64,000 bases of DNA from Apiospora phragmitis (taxonomy: Eukaryota > Ascomycota > Sordariomycetes > Amphisphaeriales > Apiosporaceae), in NCBI GenBank assembly GCA_038363925.1, contig JAQQWL010000015.1, forward strand, positions 1,674,001 to 1,738,000, in the 5' to 3' direction. How positions within the stretch are numbered: the first letter of the stretch is position 1; every line of letters begins with the position of its first letter. Made by a program: the position numbers and the translations under genes. Under the pieces are notes generated by a model. It saw nothing but the letters and a program-made list of their open reading frames with translations. It was not told the origin of the DNA and did not search any database. Shown piece after piece: positions 14,101 through 27,600 of this stretch.

Positions 14101-14479
14101 CTCCAGCCTCCATCTTGACGTAGTGCCCAGGTGGAAATTGTTTGTAATATATGCGAGTCCATTTAGCCAGTACACCGGCCTGATCTCCTTGATCGGCTGT
14201 TGAGTGACAATCTCGAGGGGGTTTCTGCTGAGAGACATGGATTGACTGACCGCTTACCTCGAATGCAGCGCGCAAAAAAGCAAACTACAGCGAAAAGTGC
14301 GATTGCATGTGCGCGCAGATGCATGCATGTTTGTTGCAAATACATACGTAGCGGCGTAGCAACGTTCAATCTGACTTGTCTTTGTCGTCGCTCCTTGGCA
14401 CCGGGGAACCCTTGACCGTTTCTGGCGTCTTTCGGGGGTTACTGGCTGGTTGATGGAGCAGACGATCTATATTTAGCAA

Positions 14480-14495
14480 CCTTAGGTACCTAAGG
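14480..14495. repeat. 16-bp perfect palindrome
   Basis: The 16 bases CCTTAGGTACCTAAGG equal their own reverse complement. Related TAGGTA/TACCTA words recur nearby, for example around 14066-14085. It could be a dimeric protein site or chance in a region rich in this word. Confidence 0.7.
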
Positions 14496-15738
14496 CAGGG
14501 CAGGGGTCGTTCGCATGCTGCATAAAAGGCGCCCTAGAAAACTGGTCCGGTAGATCGGCTCCCTGCATCTCCCATCTCTGTCGTCATAAAAAGTGAAGGG
14601 GGGCCAGTTTTCATGCTTCTAAGCCGTTTAGAACCCTCTTCGATGCCTTCTATGGAGCGCCTGCTTCTTTTCCACCTGCGCACCTTTCGGGCCTGATCCC
14701 AACCTGCCAACATTGCACAAAGTATGTATTAGAAGCCCAAGTAGTAGGGCAGGCCCTTTGTCGGGTTTTCTCGCTCGTCATTCTTTTACGTACAGTAGAT
14801 AGCAGTAGTATTCTCCCTAGTATTTTTTCCCTTTGTCCATTCATTACCAAATACTGTCTTCGACATTTGGTGGTGCCAGTCCCGCTTATCGGCACAACAC
14901 TCCCCCCACTGGCTTAGCTCCCACCGTTTCCTAAATAGGAAGCAAAACTGCATCCTAACCTATAAGTGCCACCCTCTGTTCTCTTCGATTTGGTTGTCAC
15001 ATGTTGTGTGTGCTAGGCTATGCTGCGTTTGGATGGTGCGTGCTACAACCCGCGCATGGCAATATAATGACTGTATACTCCGTAGAGAGAGAGAGTCAGA
15101 CAGCATGCACCGATATTACTAACAAGCCCCCGTCATGCTGCTTCGTTCTGCTGAGGCACTGTCTTAAGCCATACGGGGGTACAGCAGCAGCCACACATGT
15201 ACATTGTCTGCAGGTAATGGTGCTCACCGCTCCTCATCTGTCCCACATTGTCGCGGAACGCAGCACCATCTAGGGACCCCTTCTTCAGTACATATCGAGA
15301 AATGCACGACACATTCGCAAGTCTGTCCAACTTGAGGTGAATCCGAGTTCTGATTGACTGAAACCCTCCACCAGAAGCGTCCACCACCCAGCCAGGGGCT
15401 AGCTGGCAAATCAATCTCCAGCTTCTGGTAGAGTTCAAGCCCACATTAATCAATGAAAAGCAATGAGTGCCAGCAGTGCCAGCTCGGAGCCGCGACCGCG
15501 TCCGATATTCTGTCGGGGGCCAAAGACTTCTCTACTTTTCGTCGTTTGGGCCTTCACTTGTTGGACAGTGCAAAAAATCAATCGTCCAGCTGTAGAAAGA
15601 CCCTGGATATTTCCCCCCCCCCATGCCCAAAGGTTTTTTTTGTGTGACCCTAGCGTGCTGCGGAGTCAAGCATGCCATCGCAATCAGACGTTCTCGAGCA
15701 TTGCCCAGTTTGTACATGGAGGGAAACGATGGATGAAA

Positions 15739-15758
15739 GCTGAGCTGAGCTGAGCTGA
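15739..15758 (+). repeat. (GCTGA)x4 tandem repeat
   Basis: Four exact copies of a pentamer in non-coding DNA; no associated gene is seen. Confidence 0.85.
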
Positions 15759-15985
15759 GAGACAGCATGAGTAACTTAGCTCCGTGGGTACATAGTAGGG
15801 ACTAAACGGATCGACCGCTGGTGAATTCGTTGGAATCCATGGTAGAAAAGCTCATGAAACGTTGTATCGGCCGGTGGATACAAGCATAGACACCCGAAAG
15901 GTTGATGCGCTCAGGTCATAGGCCGCAGTGCGAAAGCGCACGCGGGAAGAAAATGGAAGCAAGCGATGGGCCAGTGATCAGCCAA

Positions 15986-16011
15986 GCCAGCCAGCCAGCC
16001 AGCCAGCCAGC
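15986..16011 (+). repeat. (GCCA)n microsatellite
   Basis: About six tandem copies of GCCA in the gene desert, preceded by a related partial copy. Confidence 0.85.
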
Positions 16012-19000
16012 AACGAATTTGGCCGAGGGGCCCTACAACACAACGACGGAGCGGTGCAGAGTCTGGTTTCGGTAGCACGGAGGAGGAGTGGACACTAGGT
16101 GCTGGCATAGAAGATTGCAACAACTCGCCAATACAACGGGACCATGTTGCAGCAAGTTAACGTAAAACCTCCAAAATAGAAACGAGGTGGATGGCATCTC
16201 TCCAGGCGATTTAAGTTGATGATTTTACTCGCCCCCGCCAGATCCGCGTGAAGAAAAAGGCCGGCTTGCCTTTTGCAGGTCCCCTAGCACATGACCATAC
16301 CACCTAACGATGGCATTATTGAACTCAACAAGATATGCTATTATATCATGGAGAAGAACCATAGTATTACCACCAATATGCAGGTATCATCCGACTCTTG
16401 TCTGCTGGACCCGAAGAAACTTGCTTGCTCTTCAGTGAGCGTGATAGACAGGTGGCTCTGGAACATTGGAAAGTATCGTGAAGTCATGTCATGCCACTGC
16501 CAAACCCGTCTGCTGCTGCTCCCTCCTTGCCACTGGTTCTGGCTCTACGCATCCAAAATTAAATCAGCATTCGACTCGTCGATCTGGAGAAAACCTGAAA
16601 GCGGAGCGACCATGTGATCGTCTCTTGAAGCTTTTTCTTTTCTTTGGCTCAAGAAGAGACGGTTCGGGATAAACGCATAGCCCAAGCAACGTGGTATGCA
16701 ATTCTGCGGAGGCCGTCGGCAGCCAGCAGCACAAGCTCATTGAAACTACTCGCCCTTCTACACAGAGTCAAGCGGCGTCTACCACCGTATCATCCGAAGC
16801 GTGTCGGGAGGGATTCCGACACTAGCAAAGAGCCAAGTACGCTGCGGTGTGGGCCGTTAGAAGCATCTTTCTCTACATTATGTAATAGTATAAACCTCAG
16901 ACAAGTCTCAGCTTGTATGCCGAGGCAATGAGGCAATGAGGCAGTATCTTGTCTCGGTAGACAGCCAGCTCGAAATGTACTCTACAGAATACCCCATGTA
17001 CCCTTACCCTTGTAAGAAGGTGCTCCGCGGGCTGTGGACCTCACATCACCACAATCCATGCTGCTCATGGATGTCGTCGGGCCAAGTTCCACCACAGAAA
17101 GAGCTCTGTGCACGTAGCCTAATGATGCAGCGAACACTGACACCAAACATATTGATTGACACCCATTGGCTTGTCTGGGATATCATAGCTTCTGTACCTG
17201 TCAATCTTTCCAGGGGTCGGACGAGGATCGCCATGGCTTTTTTATCCAACAAAGGTGTGTTTCCGAAGACCCGCAACATGGCATTGTTGCCGGCAACATC
17301 ACAATGCCAGAATGGGACACGAGAAACCGCGGTTTCAAGCACGCATACTGCTCGAGGCTGCTTGTTCAGACGACCGTGTTAAAAAAACGTCCGACATCCG
17401 CAAAGCAGAACAACCGCAACTAGATAGGCTAGGATCCACGTAGCACTCGCTAGGAATACTGATGTCACTACCAAGGTGAAACTACAGTAAACATACCTGG
17501 TGTATTTAGCTTATGTAGCTCGAGTAGTAGTCGTCAGGCGGCTCAGTTGAATGATGGAATAGGGTTCACCCATTAGACTGTTACTTCGTGCCGCACATCC
17601 TGCGATATCTGGCACTAAGGCGAAGGGGCTGACCACGGAGGCTGGCCGGCCTCAACGGCGACACCCCTCCACGTGAGCGGAGAAGAAGCCGGAGAAGGAT
17701 TTCCAAGCCATATCCAAGCCTCTGACGGACAGGCAAGCCTCATCAGCAGCTGCTGGAAGTCAAAACCGGCTCTACCTGGCTATAGTTAATCAGCCGGAAA
17801 ACTTTATATTATTACTAATTTATGCGCAGCTCTCCTTAACCAGCTTGCCGTTCGAAACTACTAATCTATTCGACCTCACCCTTTTGCGTATGGCCCCAGA
17901 TTGGGAAACGGATAGTCAGTTGAGTCGCGGCGAATGAAAAGCAACGATAACAGCAACGCTTAACCGCTTCCTTCCTGGCGTTTGGAGCCCGGCCTCGCCG
18001 GCTAAACCTTGGAACAGCTGAGAAATGGGGAGCGATGCTAGCATCCTTGAGCATCGCTATATGCCTAGCGTCTACGGAGTACTCCTCCTCACTGTCCTCT
18101 ACTACATGTCATATTCAGTGGTGCCCGAGGAGGACGTAGCATGAAAGAAGGCTGACGGGCCCGGGATGATTTCAAGTGCGAAGGATACTAACCTTATGAC
18201 ATAACATAACTACATGTACTTGACTTCAACTGCTTGTAAGATCAGATTGGGGGTTATGAGGCTTCTGGCCCTGTACTAGACATTACCTCTTCAATGCTGG
18301 CCTTCAACTGGTGCTGAATGTTATGTATCTAGAAAGTAGGTAAGGTTGTTGCAGTGTAGGTACTTTTGCCCAACCACGGGGTACCACAGTCAATACTACC
18401 GTACAGCGTACAGTACGTGAAGTCTTTCCTGGTGTCATGGATGGTTCAGGCGGAAACGAAGCCAAAATTGTTCCTGCACCCACCAATCCCAGCCAAACTA
18501 CCTCATGTACACTACCTGACTGCTCTCCCAATTGAGTTTGCAGCCTCTTTCGTTTTTTCTCTCTCTCTCTCTACCTGTATGCAAGGCATACTGCCACGTC
18601 GTTTGTAGACACAACGCAGCAATACTCACGCGAGAAACCTGTGCTTTGCTGAGAATGCGCTTTTCCGAATGCTGAAGGGCGGTCGGTGTAATTATTTTTG
18701 GGTACACCATTACCAGATCTGAGGCGTCCAGTCGTTAGACATCTTCAGCGCCATCCGGCTCCAAGTGACATGGTAAGAGCCCTTATGGGGCAAAACACGG
18801 CCGAGTCAAGATGGTTATTGGAAAGAGAGTCATACAACATATTCTTGCAAGAGGCGGCCTACAACTATAACTCAACCACTCGAACAAAGCCTTCGACCTG
18901 GCTGCCGACCTGAAACTCTCGATTTCTTGTGGTTGGGGACATTGGCCACACATTGTCTCGGCATTGATCTAACCGATCTATTTCTTTAGAGTTAATCTTT

Positions 19001-20602
19001 TCTGCGGAGGACCCTTCAGGATCCCTACCACAACTTTTCCAGACCACAGAATTGAGAAGACGACCGCCTTGTGACAATTGGGTTCTCATTAGTACATGGC
19101 TCCAAAATGCGACGCTTCGTGAGGACTGTAAAACGGCATGAACACAACTGCATTCTGACAACCGTTGTTGTTCCTAGATTTCCATGATCCGGGATGCAGG
19201 ATAGAACCTGGGATGCTCCTCCTTCCGGTGCTAGCAGGAAGAAAAGTAAGCCAGTTCCCAGACAGCAGAGTAAACAAACAGTTTGTCACTTGGGGGTTCA
19301 TTCATCAGGAGAATAGGCCCGGTTATGCGTCATGCCATGCCATGCCTGCATACGTACATCAATACATACTTACTCAGGTACATATTCGACATGAGTTCGA
19401 CGGTAGAACGCGTCCATGAACCAGAAAACTTTATCATCTACTACTGGAACCTGTCCTTCAGAGATGCATTAACAAGTCACTGCTATTGCCTCCAAGGCCG
19501 CCCGTCAACAGTGTCATTGCCTGACGATGCCGTGCGACCAACCGAGACAGACCGACTCGATAGAGACACCTCGTGCGCAACTGAGGAAAACCATGGAAGA
19601 AAATGTCCTTTCAGTCTACCTAATGCATGTCACCACACCATTTTGTGATGGACGGCCAATAAACGGTCTGAAGACTCTAGTCGGCTTAGGGACCATGACT
19701 ACTGGGAGGGGGCGAGTGCATTCTTGTTCACCTACCTACATGCATGTATGTACTTACTTACTGTAAGCAAGCCTGCGAGCCATCGAGAGAATACAACGTA
19801 CAGGGCAGGCGAATACGCATTGCATTGCCAGCCTGAACAGTTTCGCCGGTTGTTGTCCAGATGCATTCCAGGACATCCAATTGGCGACAGCTGCTAGCCC
19901 CGAGGATGATTTGATATTGACGTCGTTAAGAATGGCGCTCGTAAGATGGGCTTTCACTGCCACAATCGCATTCTCGTACGGGCCCAAAAGGCCAAAAGGG
20001 GGACAGTACGAAATGTACCGTTGTGGTAAGTCATCCCGACGAGTCCGGACTGGAGCCCGGATTTAAATAATTTTAACACAACCAAAAGATGACGATCTGG
20101 CATGGCAGTAAAAATAGCATAGCCTCGGGCAGACTAGCTGCTAGCGTTCCGTCCAAAAAACGGAATTGGAAATGGGGAACTCAAAAATTCGTTGTGCTGT
20201 TCGCGCTGGAAATTGACACATAGCGCACGCGACCGCGCCGGCCAGTCTCGAGAAAGAAAAAAAACCATTCAAGTTCTGCAGCAACGAGAGCCTGAGGCCA
20301 TTCAATCACAGTCCTCCACGGCTCGTCCTACTCCTCACGGAACGCAAGCCAGTAGGGTGACTGACTCTGCTCCATTGGCATCCAATGAGCATGATCAGAT
20401 GGACTGCGCCTCATACTCCCTAGCCGAAACCCAACAGGGCTTAAGCTGGGTTGCTCCCAGGGCCTGTACGGTCTAAGGAACGCAGGGGAGCAACGGTGAC
20501 AACGAACAAGCACAGGACCGAACGATTCCACCCCGTCCATGACCCCATCCAAACCCATCTCACAAGCCCCAAGGCCCTGTCCCCTCCGTCCCATTCTTCA
20601 AG

Positions 20603-20621
20603 CACACACACACACACACAC
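20603..20621 (+). repeat. (CA)n microsatellite
   Basis: An uninterrupted CA dinucleotide run of about 18-19 bases in non-coding DNA. Confidence 0.9.
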
Positions 20622-22353
20622 CACATCCCCTGATCCGATAATTGAATTTTCCGTCGTCAGCCAGAAAAGATTGGATGATGTATGCACCAACCTGCTCTTT
20701 GCCCAAGCTGCATCTAGGGCCTATTGCGTTCAGCAGCATCGCGCCCGAAGCATAGCAGGGGCCTTACCGAAACATTTCGGACGACTAAGTTGGGTAGTAT
20801 TTTGATCTCATGAGAGACATACCTCTTACACAAGAAAGAGCCCGCCCTGGTAGACAATAACCCAGGGACCAGACCAGCATCATTCACTGTGCCTATGGAC
20901 CCCTACTGTTATCCCATGCAGTCAGTCAGTCGTTCACCAGTCAAGTCCATCAAATCAAGTTGCCAGCCCGTCGCTCGCACGGCCACCCATCACTCATGGA
21001 CTTGCACCACTATGCGCTCCAATGCTCGCTCTCTCTCTCCGCAGATGCTGGGTTCAGATCAATATACTGGCACACTCTGAGGGTCTACCTATGGCCCGTA
21101 GAGCCCAGTGCCGTCTGAAGGACCAGCCATTTACAGTAAAACCCCTCCAGATCCAGAGAGAAGAAAAACATGAATGATCGAAGATGGACCACTTGTACCT
21201 AGTAGAGGAATGGCATGTATCCAACCTCCGCTGCTGCCAGCCCTGATACTAGCTCACAAGAGGATCCCTGCCGGGCCCTTTTTACCCACTACGAATGTCG
21301 GCCTCTAAAAGTCGGGACCCCAGTCAGGAAACAAGTTGGATTGGAGCTAGGGAGATATTGAGCTATCAGGTATAGCAAGTACTTGGCGGCGTCCAGCGTA
21401 CGGGTACCTCCAAAAGACACACCTGCACACGCCCCCCCCCCCCTCCGGCTCCAGCGTCCCATGCAATTCCTCTTTAGGCATGGAGATGGACACAAGCCCA
21501 GGTTAGTGGCTGTTTTGTTAGTGCACACCCACCCACCCAACATCGACACACCTGTTATTTAACTACTGGCGCTCCCCTCTCCATCTGCGCTTTCCCCATC
21601 TTTATAGCATCTCATAAGAAAATCATCGTAGCCTCCAGCTGCAAAACCACCTTTTTCAACCACACATTCGCTCACCACTTAGGAAGTCCTCGTTGACTCC
21701 TGTCATTCGCTTGTTCCTTTTTTTAGTGTTTGGAGAGACTTGGTCCCGTCATACTCGCCCTCGAAAAACGTATAACTGACTCTCTTCCGCATCGTCATAT
21801 ATCTATCTCAGCCTCAGCTCAACTCAACTCACCAGCAAGAACACCAACAAGAAGAAGCTTCTGCCCGACAGTCGCTTTCCCACTAGATATATACTTGACA
21901 ACCACCCGTCGATCCGGAACTCTCAAGTTGCCCTTCGTTGACTCGTGCCTCGAGCTCAAGAACATTTACAGTCTCTTAAACACCTGGAAGGGAATACTCA
22001 ACAGACATCAGACATTTCTATATCACCCCTCAACCTCTCCACGCCTACTCTGTGTCTACACCCTCCTCCTCGCCAAAAGGACGCATGAATTGTAGTAGTC
22101 TGTGAGCTATTGCTAGCAGCTGCGCAGTCTTCGACCAAGCAGAGGAGAAGTACACTACCTCGCCCAACCCATCTGTGTCTGAGAAGATCTAAATCTAGAT
22201 CCCCTCCACCAACAAACGCTCGCTACTCTTGGCACTTTATACAGTGCCTCGATTCATGTAAGGAACCGACGAGCTTGATGGTTTCTTTCTTTGGGTATAA
22301 CTGACGCAGCTGGGTTAGTTCTATCGTTCAACTTATAATTTACAGCTTTCGCA

Positions 22354-24668
22354 ATGGCTGGCCCTGGTGGTGGTCCCCCACGCCGCAGTCACACCAAGTC
22401 CCGCAAGGGATGCGAGAACTGCAAGCGCCGTCACATTCGATGTGATGAGAACTTCCCGCAATGGTAAAGTCTACTGAACACAACAGCAAGCTCTGGTCGG
22501 TTGCATAATACTGATAGCTACTCTAGCCGAAACTGTACTAAGCACAAGGTCCGCTGCCCGTACAATGATGTTCCTGTGCCCGACGACAGGTCCGCTACTC
22601 CCGACAAGCCTGATCTCATGTGGACCCCAGAGATTGAGGCCGCTATCGAACTATGGCAGCAAACCGGCGTCTTCCCGTTCCCCAGCCTGAACATCTACCC
22701 AACGCCTGCGCCCCAGTACTACTCAATGGAGGACCTGAGGTTGATTTACCACGTTGCGGCCATCTGCCACGAGCTGGGCACCATCGACGCCAACGGTTTC
22801 ACTTTGTGGACTCGCCACATCCCGACGTGAGCATCACCCTCCAGTTTGGCATGGTACAGAGACTAACTCGTAAGAAAAGTATCCTGAAGATCGGTGCGAC
22901 CAACAGCTATGTCATGCACGCCCTGCTTGCTTTCTCGGCCATGCACATTGCTTTTTTGACGGATTGCCCAATCGTCGGCAACATGGCCTATGAACACCGT
23001 GGCATCGCCCTCAAGGGACTACACGAGGGTATTGGCACCTTTTCTCGGGAGTCATCGGACGCTGTTTTGGCAGCCTCGCTGGTTCTGTCGTGGCAGGCCA
23101 CAGATTGGTAAGCAATACAATGCGGCTTCCCGTCCAGGGGCTGGTTAGCTAACAAAACAATAGGCGGAGCTGGACCCAGTTAATGCAAGGAACCTCTTCG
23201 GTAAGTACAACTCATGCTGCACATAGCCTGCTTGCCTGATTCTAATGTACGCGCCACAGGTGATCGACGCCATGGACCCTTGGAAGCACGAGTCTCAGTT
23301 TGGTGAATTCATTGCCGAAAGCAGCACGTTTCCCACGGCACCCCCTTCGCCGACTCCGGATCACAAGCCGAATCAGCCTCGCAAGGAAGACCTGGATGCC
23401 TTCCAGCGAACCATCAATCAGCTGGCCAAGGTTGAAGCCCACCTCAAGCAGAACAAGGAGGACACCAAACTCGTTCAGCAACTCACGTCCTTCTTGAAGG
23501 GTGCTAGGAAAGTCAGCCCCATTCAATCTGTTTCCCAGCAGTTTGACCGGTTGCAGCCACTCCGACACTGGCTCTTCTGGCTTCCTTTAATGTGCCTGAA
23601 GCAGAACGGAACTTCGCCCAGCGCACTGGTCGTCATCGCACACTACTACACGGCAGCTATGTTGATGGAGCGACTCTTCCCCGAGATCGGTGCAGCCTAT
23701 TTTGGAAGTCTGTCGGTTGGCCCAGTCGAGGAAATTGCCAGACGCCTCATGTCATTCAACGTTTCCGGCAGCCTCGAAGGCAACTCGCAAACGCCACTGT
23801 CGCTCATGGAGTTCCCCATTGATACGGTCAAGGAGTTTCGCCATCGCATGGGCTGGGTTCAGCCGGCGCGCACCCCGTCTTTCCCGCAGTTCGACCCGCC
23901 GAATTTCTATGTGAGTGACGATCTATCGCAGGGAGGCTCGCCGCCTTCGCAATCCTCGTATCTTCCCTTACGACGACAACCCTCCTTTCAGCTGGAGCAC
24001 GGAGGACCTCTCCTCCTTGGCACCCGAACAGCAGGAGCCCGCCAACGCTGTGAGCCCTCTGACGCTTTCCTCGCCATTCGTCGGCCAGCAGTATCTGAAC
24101 ATCCCGTCTCCATCGTATGGCGGATACAGCCCGGCATCGTCGACATTTGGCGAAGGATCCATTGTGTACAGCGACACGGAAGAGTACGGGTATGATGGTG
24201 GCTTTACTGGATATCCGCCCCTCGGGATTGCGGGATCCAACAACTTTGGCGTCGGGTTCGTGCCTCCAAATCAGACCGTGTGGATCTAAGAAGTCCTGGA
24301 TTACCACAACGGCATCCCGTGTGAAAGGCTGAGGACAGCGTGATTGACCGGCCTCCAGGACCAACTCCAACTCCAACTTCGCAGCCTCCAGCTATACCTC
24401 GGTGGAGACGCCTACTTTTCAGGATCCCATGGCGTCCCCGCGGCCGATCAACTATGCGCCATCGCCATTTCTGCAGCCCGAACTCATGCATGGCTACGCC
24501 GAGGGATCCACCACGCCATTGTCACTGTCCGCTCCGTCGCCGCGCTTTTTGTCACCAGAAACGTTCGAACCTTACCGCCAACACCACCGTCACAGCTCTT
24601 CGACTTCCTCTGCGCCGGCGCCCTTCTGCGGTAGAGGACAAGATCGAGCTCCCTATGGCCAGATGTGA
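22354..24668 (+). CDS. Zn2Cys6 fungal transcription factor
   Basis: A nuclear DNA-binding regulator. The zinc cluster is complete: C20-x2-C23-x6-C30-x6-C37-x2-C40-x6-C47, with KRRHIRC in the middle. The Cys37 codon is split by intron 1. Exons: 22354-22463, 22527-22826, 22880-23107, 23164-23200 (37 nt) and 23260 onward; all four introns are 53-63 nt and keep frame. The zinc-finger spacing and the following LMWTPEIEAAIELWQ..YYSMEDLRLIYHVAAIC region resemble Upc2-type fungal regulators with a fungal-specific C-terminal domain (HALLAFSAMHIA, LSWQATDW). Two features at the C-terminus are odd. Near 23950 the coding signal moves forward by one base (..GGSPPSQS to RIFPYDDNPPFSWSTEDL) with no acceptable intron. 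After a stop at 24287-24289, a Pro/Ser-rich coding-like stretch ends at 24668; it joins in frame if 24280-24358 is an intron with a weak GTGGAT donor. Targets cannot be deduced. If the extra exon is wrong, the gene ends at 24289. Confidence 0.82.
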
Positions 24669-27600
24669 TCTGGACCAGATGGAATTTTACCTTACACCAT
24701 TTAATACCACTTCGAATTCAAAACAGACGCAATTGTACAACACACTCCTTTGATAGGATCATACGATACCGACATGTCTGCATCGACACAACGACAACCA
24801 CATTCCTTTTTCGCACCAGTTAAAAGCATTATTATTAGCTTACCTCGAACTACGCCGTTCCTTACGACATCGCGAGATACCCAAAGTATAGACACTCCTT
24901 TCACAAGAATCCGCATTATAGACAGCCACACTCCTTTTACGATTTCACGACGATTTCTATATACAGCAACATAGAAACGCATCCACTCCTTTAGCGACAC
25001 CGAATCAGTTCATGATTTCAGCGATACCCACCTGACCACCAAATTGCATAGCGACTGTTTTAACATTTCGGATTGGGGAAAACAAAACGATAACCCTTTT
25101 GGCGGTTATCGATGCATTGGGCGGCGTTTTTTTTTTGGTTTTACTTGCGGGCGGGAATTTGATTTTTTGATTTTTGGCTGGACGAGAGAACAGAACATTG
25201 GATGTTCCAAATAATGGGATTTGGGTGCAAGATTGACTCTTGCCACGGAAGCGGAAGGATGGAATAGCTGGTTTGGCAAGACCCGGGATTGGGAATTATG
25301 GCGTTCTAGGAGTCGCTGGTGAAGTTCCATGCGAGCGAGGATTCCATCATGGATGGCGGAATCAGTGGAGATAGAGCCTACGGTCGACTTGGAAGCATGT
25401 ATCGATGCTTTGTGATGAAGGCAGAACAGGACACGATGGGGGAAGGGTTGGCTGCCAAGGCTGGCATGGCCAGTCGGGAGTCCTGCCATCTACCCCAGAG
25501 GATCTCTAATACTAATTTTAATGGAATGATGATCGCTGTTCAACTTCACACCATGCATGTCATGATAGTGTATGCTTGGGGCTTATGGACTTACGGTAAT
25601 GTGATTGATGATTTGAACGCCTGTTGAGATGACGCAACTTGCATCTATTGTCCACATGTACTTTATCTACTGCCGTACATGCCTAGCGCTGTCAGCAGCC
25701 GCATTTTGCAAGTAACCTAAGACCAACCGCCAAGCTGTATGACGGAGAAAGAAAGGTGAGCGCTATTCAACAGCGCTGTCGGATTTTCGGGTACATGATG
25801 CGACCAGCAAGTCTTAGCGGGTTGAGCCGGGGGGTCTCAGTTCTTCGTATACGAGATGGGGCTGGGGGTTACATAGCCCGCCGAAAAGGCGCTTCATCCC
25901 GAAGAGGGGATAAGATAAGAACAAAATGTACGTGCGTGCGCGCGAATGTTGCGCTGCAAATAATCACGTCGGAATTCTATTCTTAGACGGCCTCTCGGAG
26001 GTTAAGAAAACGATCATAATCTTATCGTGTACGGAGGAGTATGGGTGTGCACTGTCTTTGCTCCGGGTCTCCGTATTATTGAATATAATCTCCTAACTAA
26101 TTTGCAATAAGATGCTGACTGGGGGGGAGGGGAGGTTGCGCTGCTGCTACTGCTGCTCACGGCGCACTCCACTGCCAATGCAACGGTGCCAGCTGCAAGC
26201 AACACCCAGGAGGATGGGGCTCTGGGCTGCTGGGAGAGACGGCCAGAGAGACACTGGGGCCAGCCAAAGCCAGGACCACCCACGACCACCATGACCAGCA
26301 AACGACGGACGATTGACAGACTTCGCACCCGGCTGCGGTGGCCGAGCGATGATGCTACATACTTACATACAACATACCTACAGTACACTCGCCTTACCCA
26401 CTTTGGCACCTGGTGCTATACTCGTCCGAGCTAAGAGACTGGGTATCGTCGGAAATACTGTCGATGCTCGGTATGGTGTACATGATTTTGTATGAGGTTC
26501 TGCTGTGCAAAGAGACAGAAAAAAAGGGACAGACAGGGGGGCGGCAAGGAAACAAACACTATGACCTCTCTCTGGCTCTGATCCAGCAACGTTCACTCCA
26601 GTTTTCCTTCGGCACTCACTCTCCTTCTTGATTACCATGGATTGGCAATGACAGATTAATGATGCTATTTTGGGGCACAGCTATTTATTACTTGGCTTCC
26701 CGGCGATTGGGTTAATTTCCCAAAGGAGGCACCTCCCCTCTTTTCCCCCAGCATATTTATTGCTGTGGCCCATACATATGACATGATACATACATCTACC
26801 CATCGAGATGGGGTTTCCTTCATCTGCTTAGATAAGTTATTGCTGCCAGGCACGGACTTGATGTATGGATATCACCACTTGTTGTTGATCCCCCACCACC
26901 TACTCAGCCTCCTATGCATTATAACCACCCCCTTGAAGACTCCACGAGTAATAGCAGCAGCAGTAGGAGTATTAGGAGGAAACGGTCCGAGAAGAAAGAG
27001 ACAGAGACAGCCTCGGCATGGACATGGCTCCTCCTCTGCCGGTATCACCGGCCTCACCATGTAACCTCTCGGCTCTGAGACTAGAGACTTTTTTGTTGAG
27101 TTGAGTTGCATAGAAAGCAGCAGTACGGAGTGGTATTGGGGGCTCCATTCTCACAACACCCCTCGGCCTCCGTAGCTCTTTTGCTTCTTCTCCGTCTTCT
27201 TTTTCTACTACCCCACTTTGTCATGCTACTGACGCTATCATCCCGGACTGTTCGGGAGCCCTCTCGCTTGCGTCTCGGAGGACTGAGATCTCCATCTTCT
27301 TCAAATCCGCTCATGCTTCATGCTCACTGAAACAGTAGCGTTGGAGATTTATCACCTTGCTAGCACGCTGGAGGAACTGGATATCCTCTGAATACTCTCG
27401 TTTCAAATTTCCTTCCTGGGCATTAGCCCCGGCCGGGGGCCGGGAGGGGTCAGGGACTACTAGGAAAGGTAGGTGGATGGGTGAGTATGTAGAGGTAGAG
27501 TAGGTCTGCGTGCGGCCGACCTGCCATGAATAGTGGGATCCAGTATGCATATACATACATACAACAACAACCCCATGCCGGATCGTGCCCCTGGCTGTCT

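Larger units (their letters stand above)
8155..22353. other. 14-kb gene desert upstream of the Zn2Cys6 regulator
   Basis: I find no supportable gene on either strand. Open frames are short, rarely above 150 codons, lack domains and cannot be joined by convincing introns. The block is dotted with short tandem repeats: CT near 9181, CAGT/CAGC near 10755, (GCTGA)x4 at 15739, (GCCA)n at 15986, CT near 18560 and CA at 20603. There is a perfect 16-bp palindrome at 14480. No transposase, reverse transcriptase or integrase similarity was seen, so it does not look like a transposon island. The last part, about 21560-22353, is pyrimidine-rich with several short upstream open frames and is probably the promoter and long leader of the transcription factor. 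Non-coding RNAs cannot be excluded. Confidence 0.55.

Noticed and set aside
8843..20805. Numerous 60-170 codon open frames as candidate small genes
   Set aside because: No start context, domain, conserved pattern or splice structure; many overlap on both strands and several cross microsatellites.
23911..23935. A 25-nt GT..AG intron in the transcription factor
   Set aside because: It would fix the frame but is far below normal spliceosomal intron length; a one-base break is more economical.
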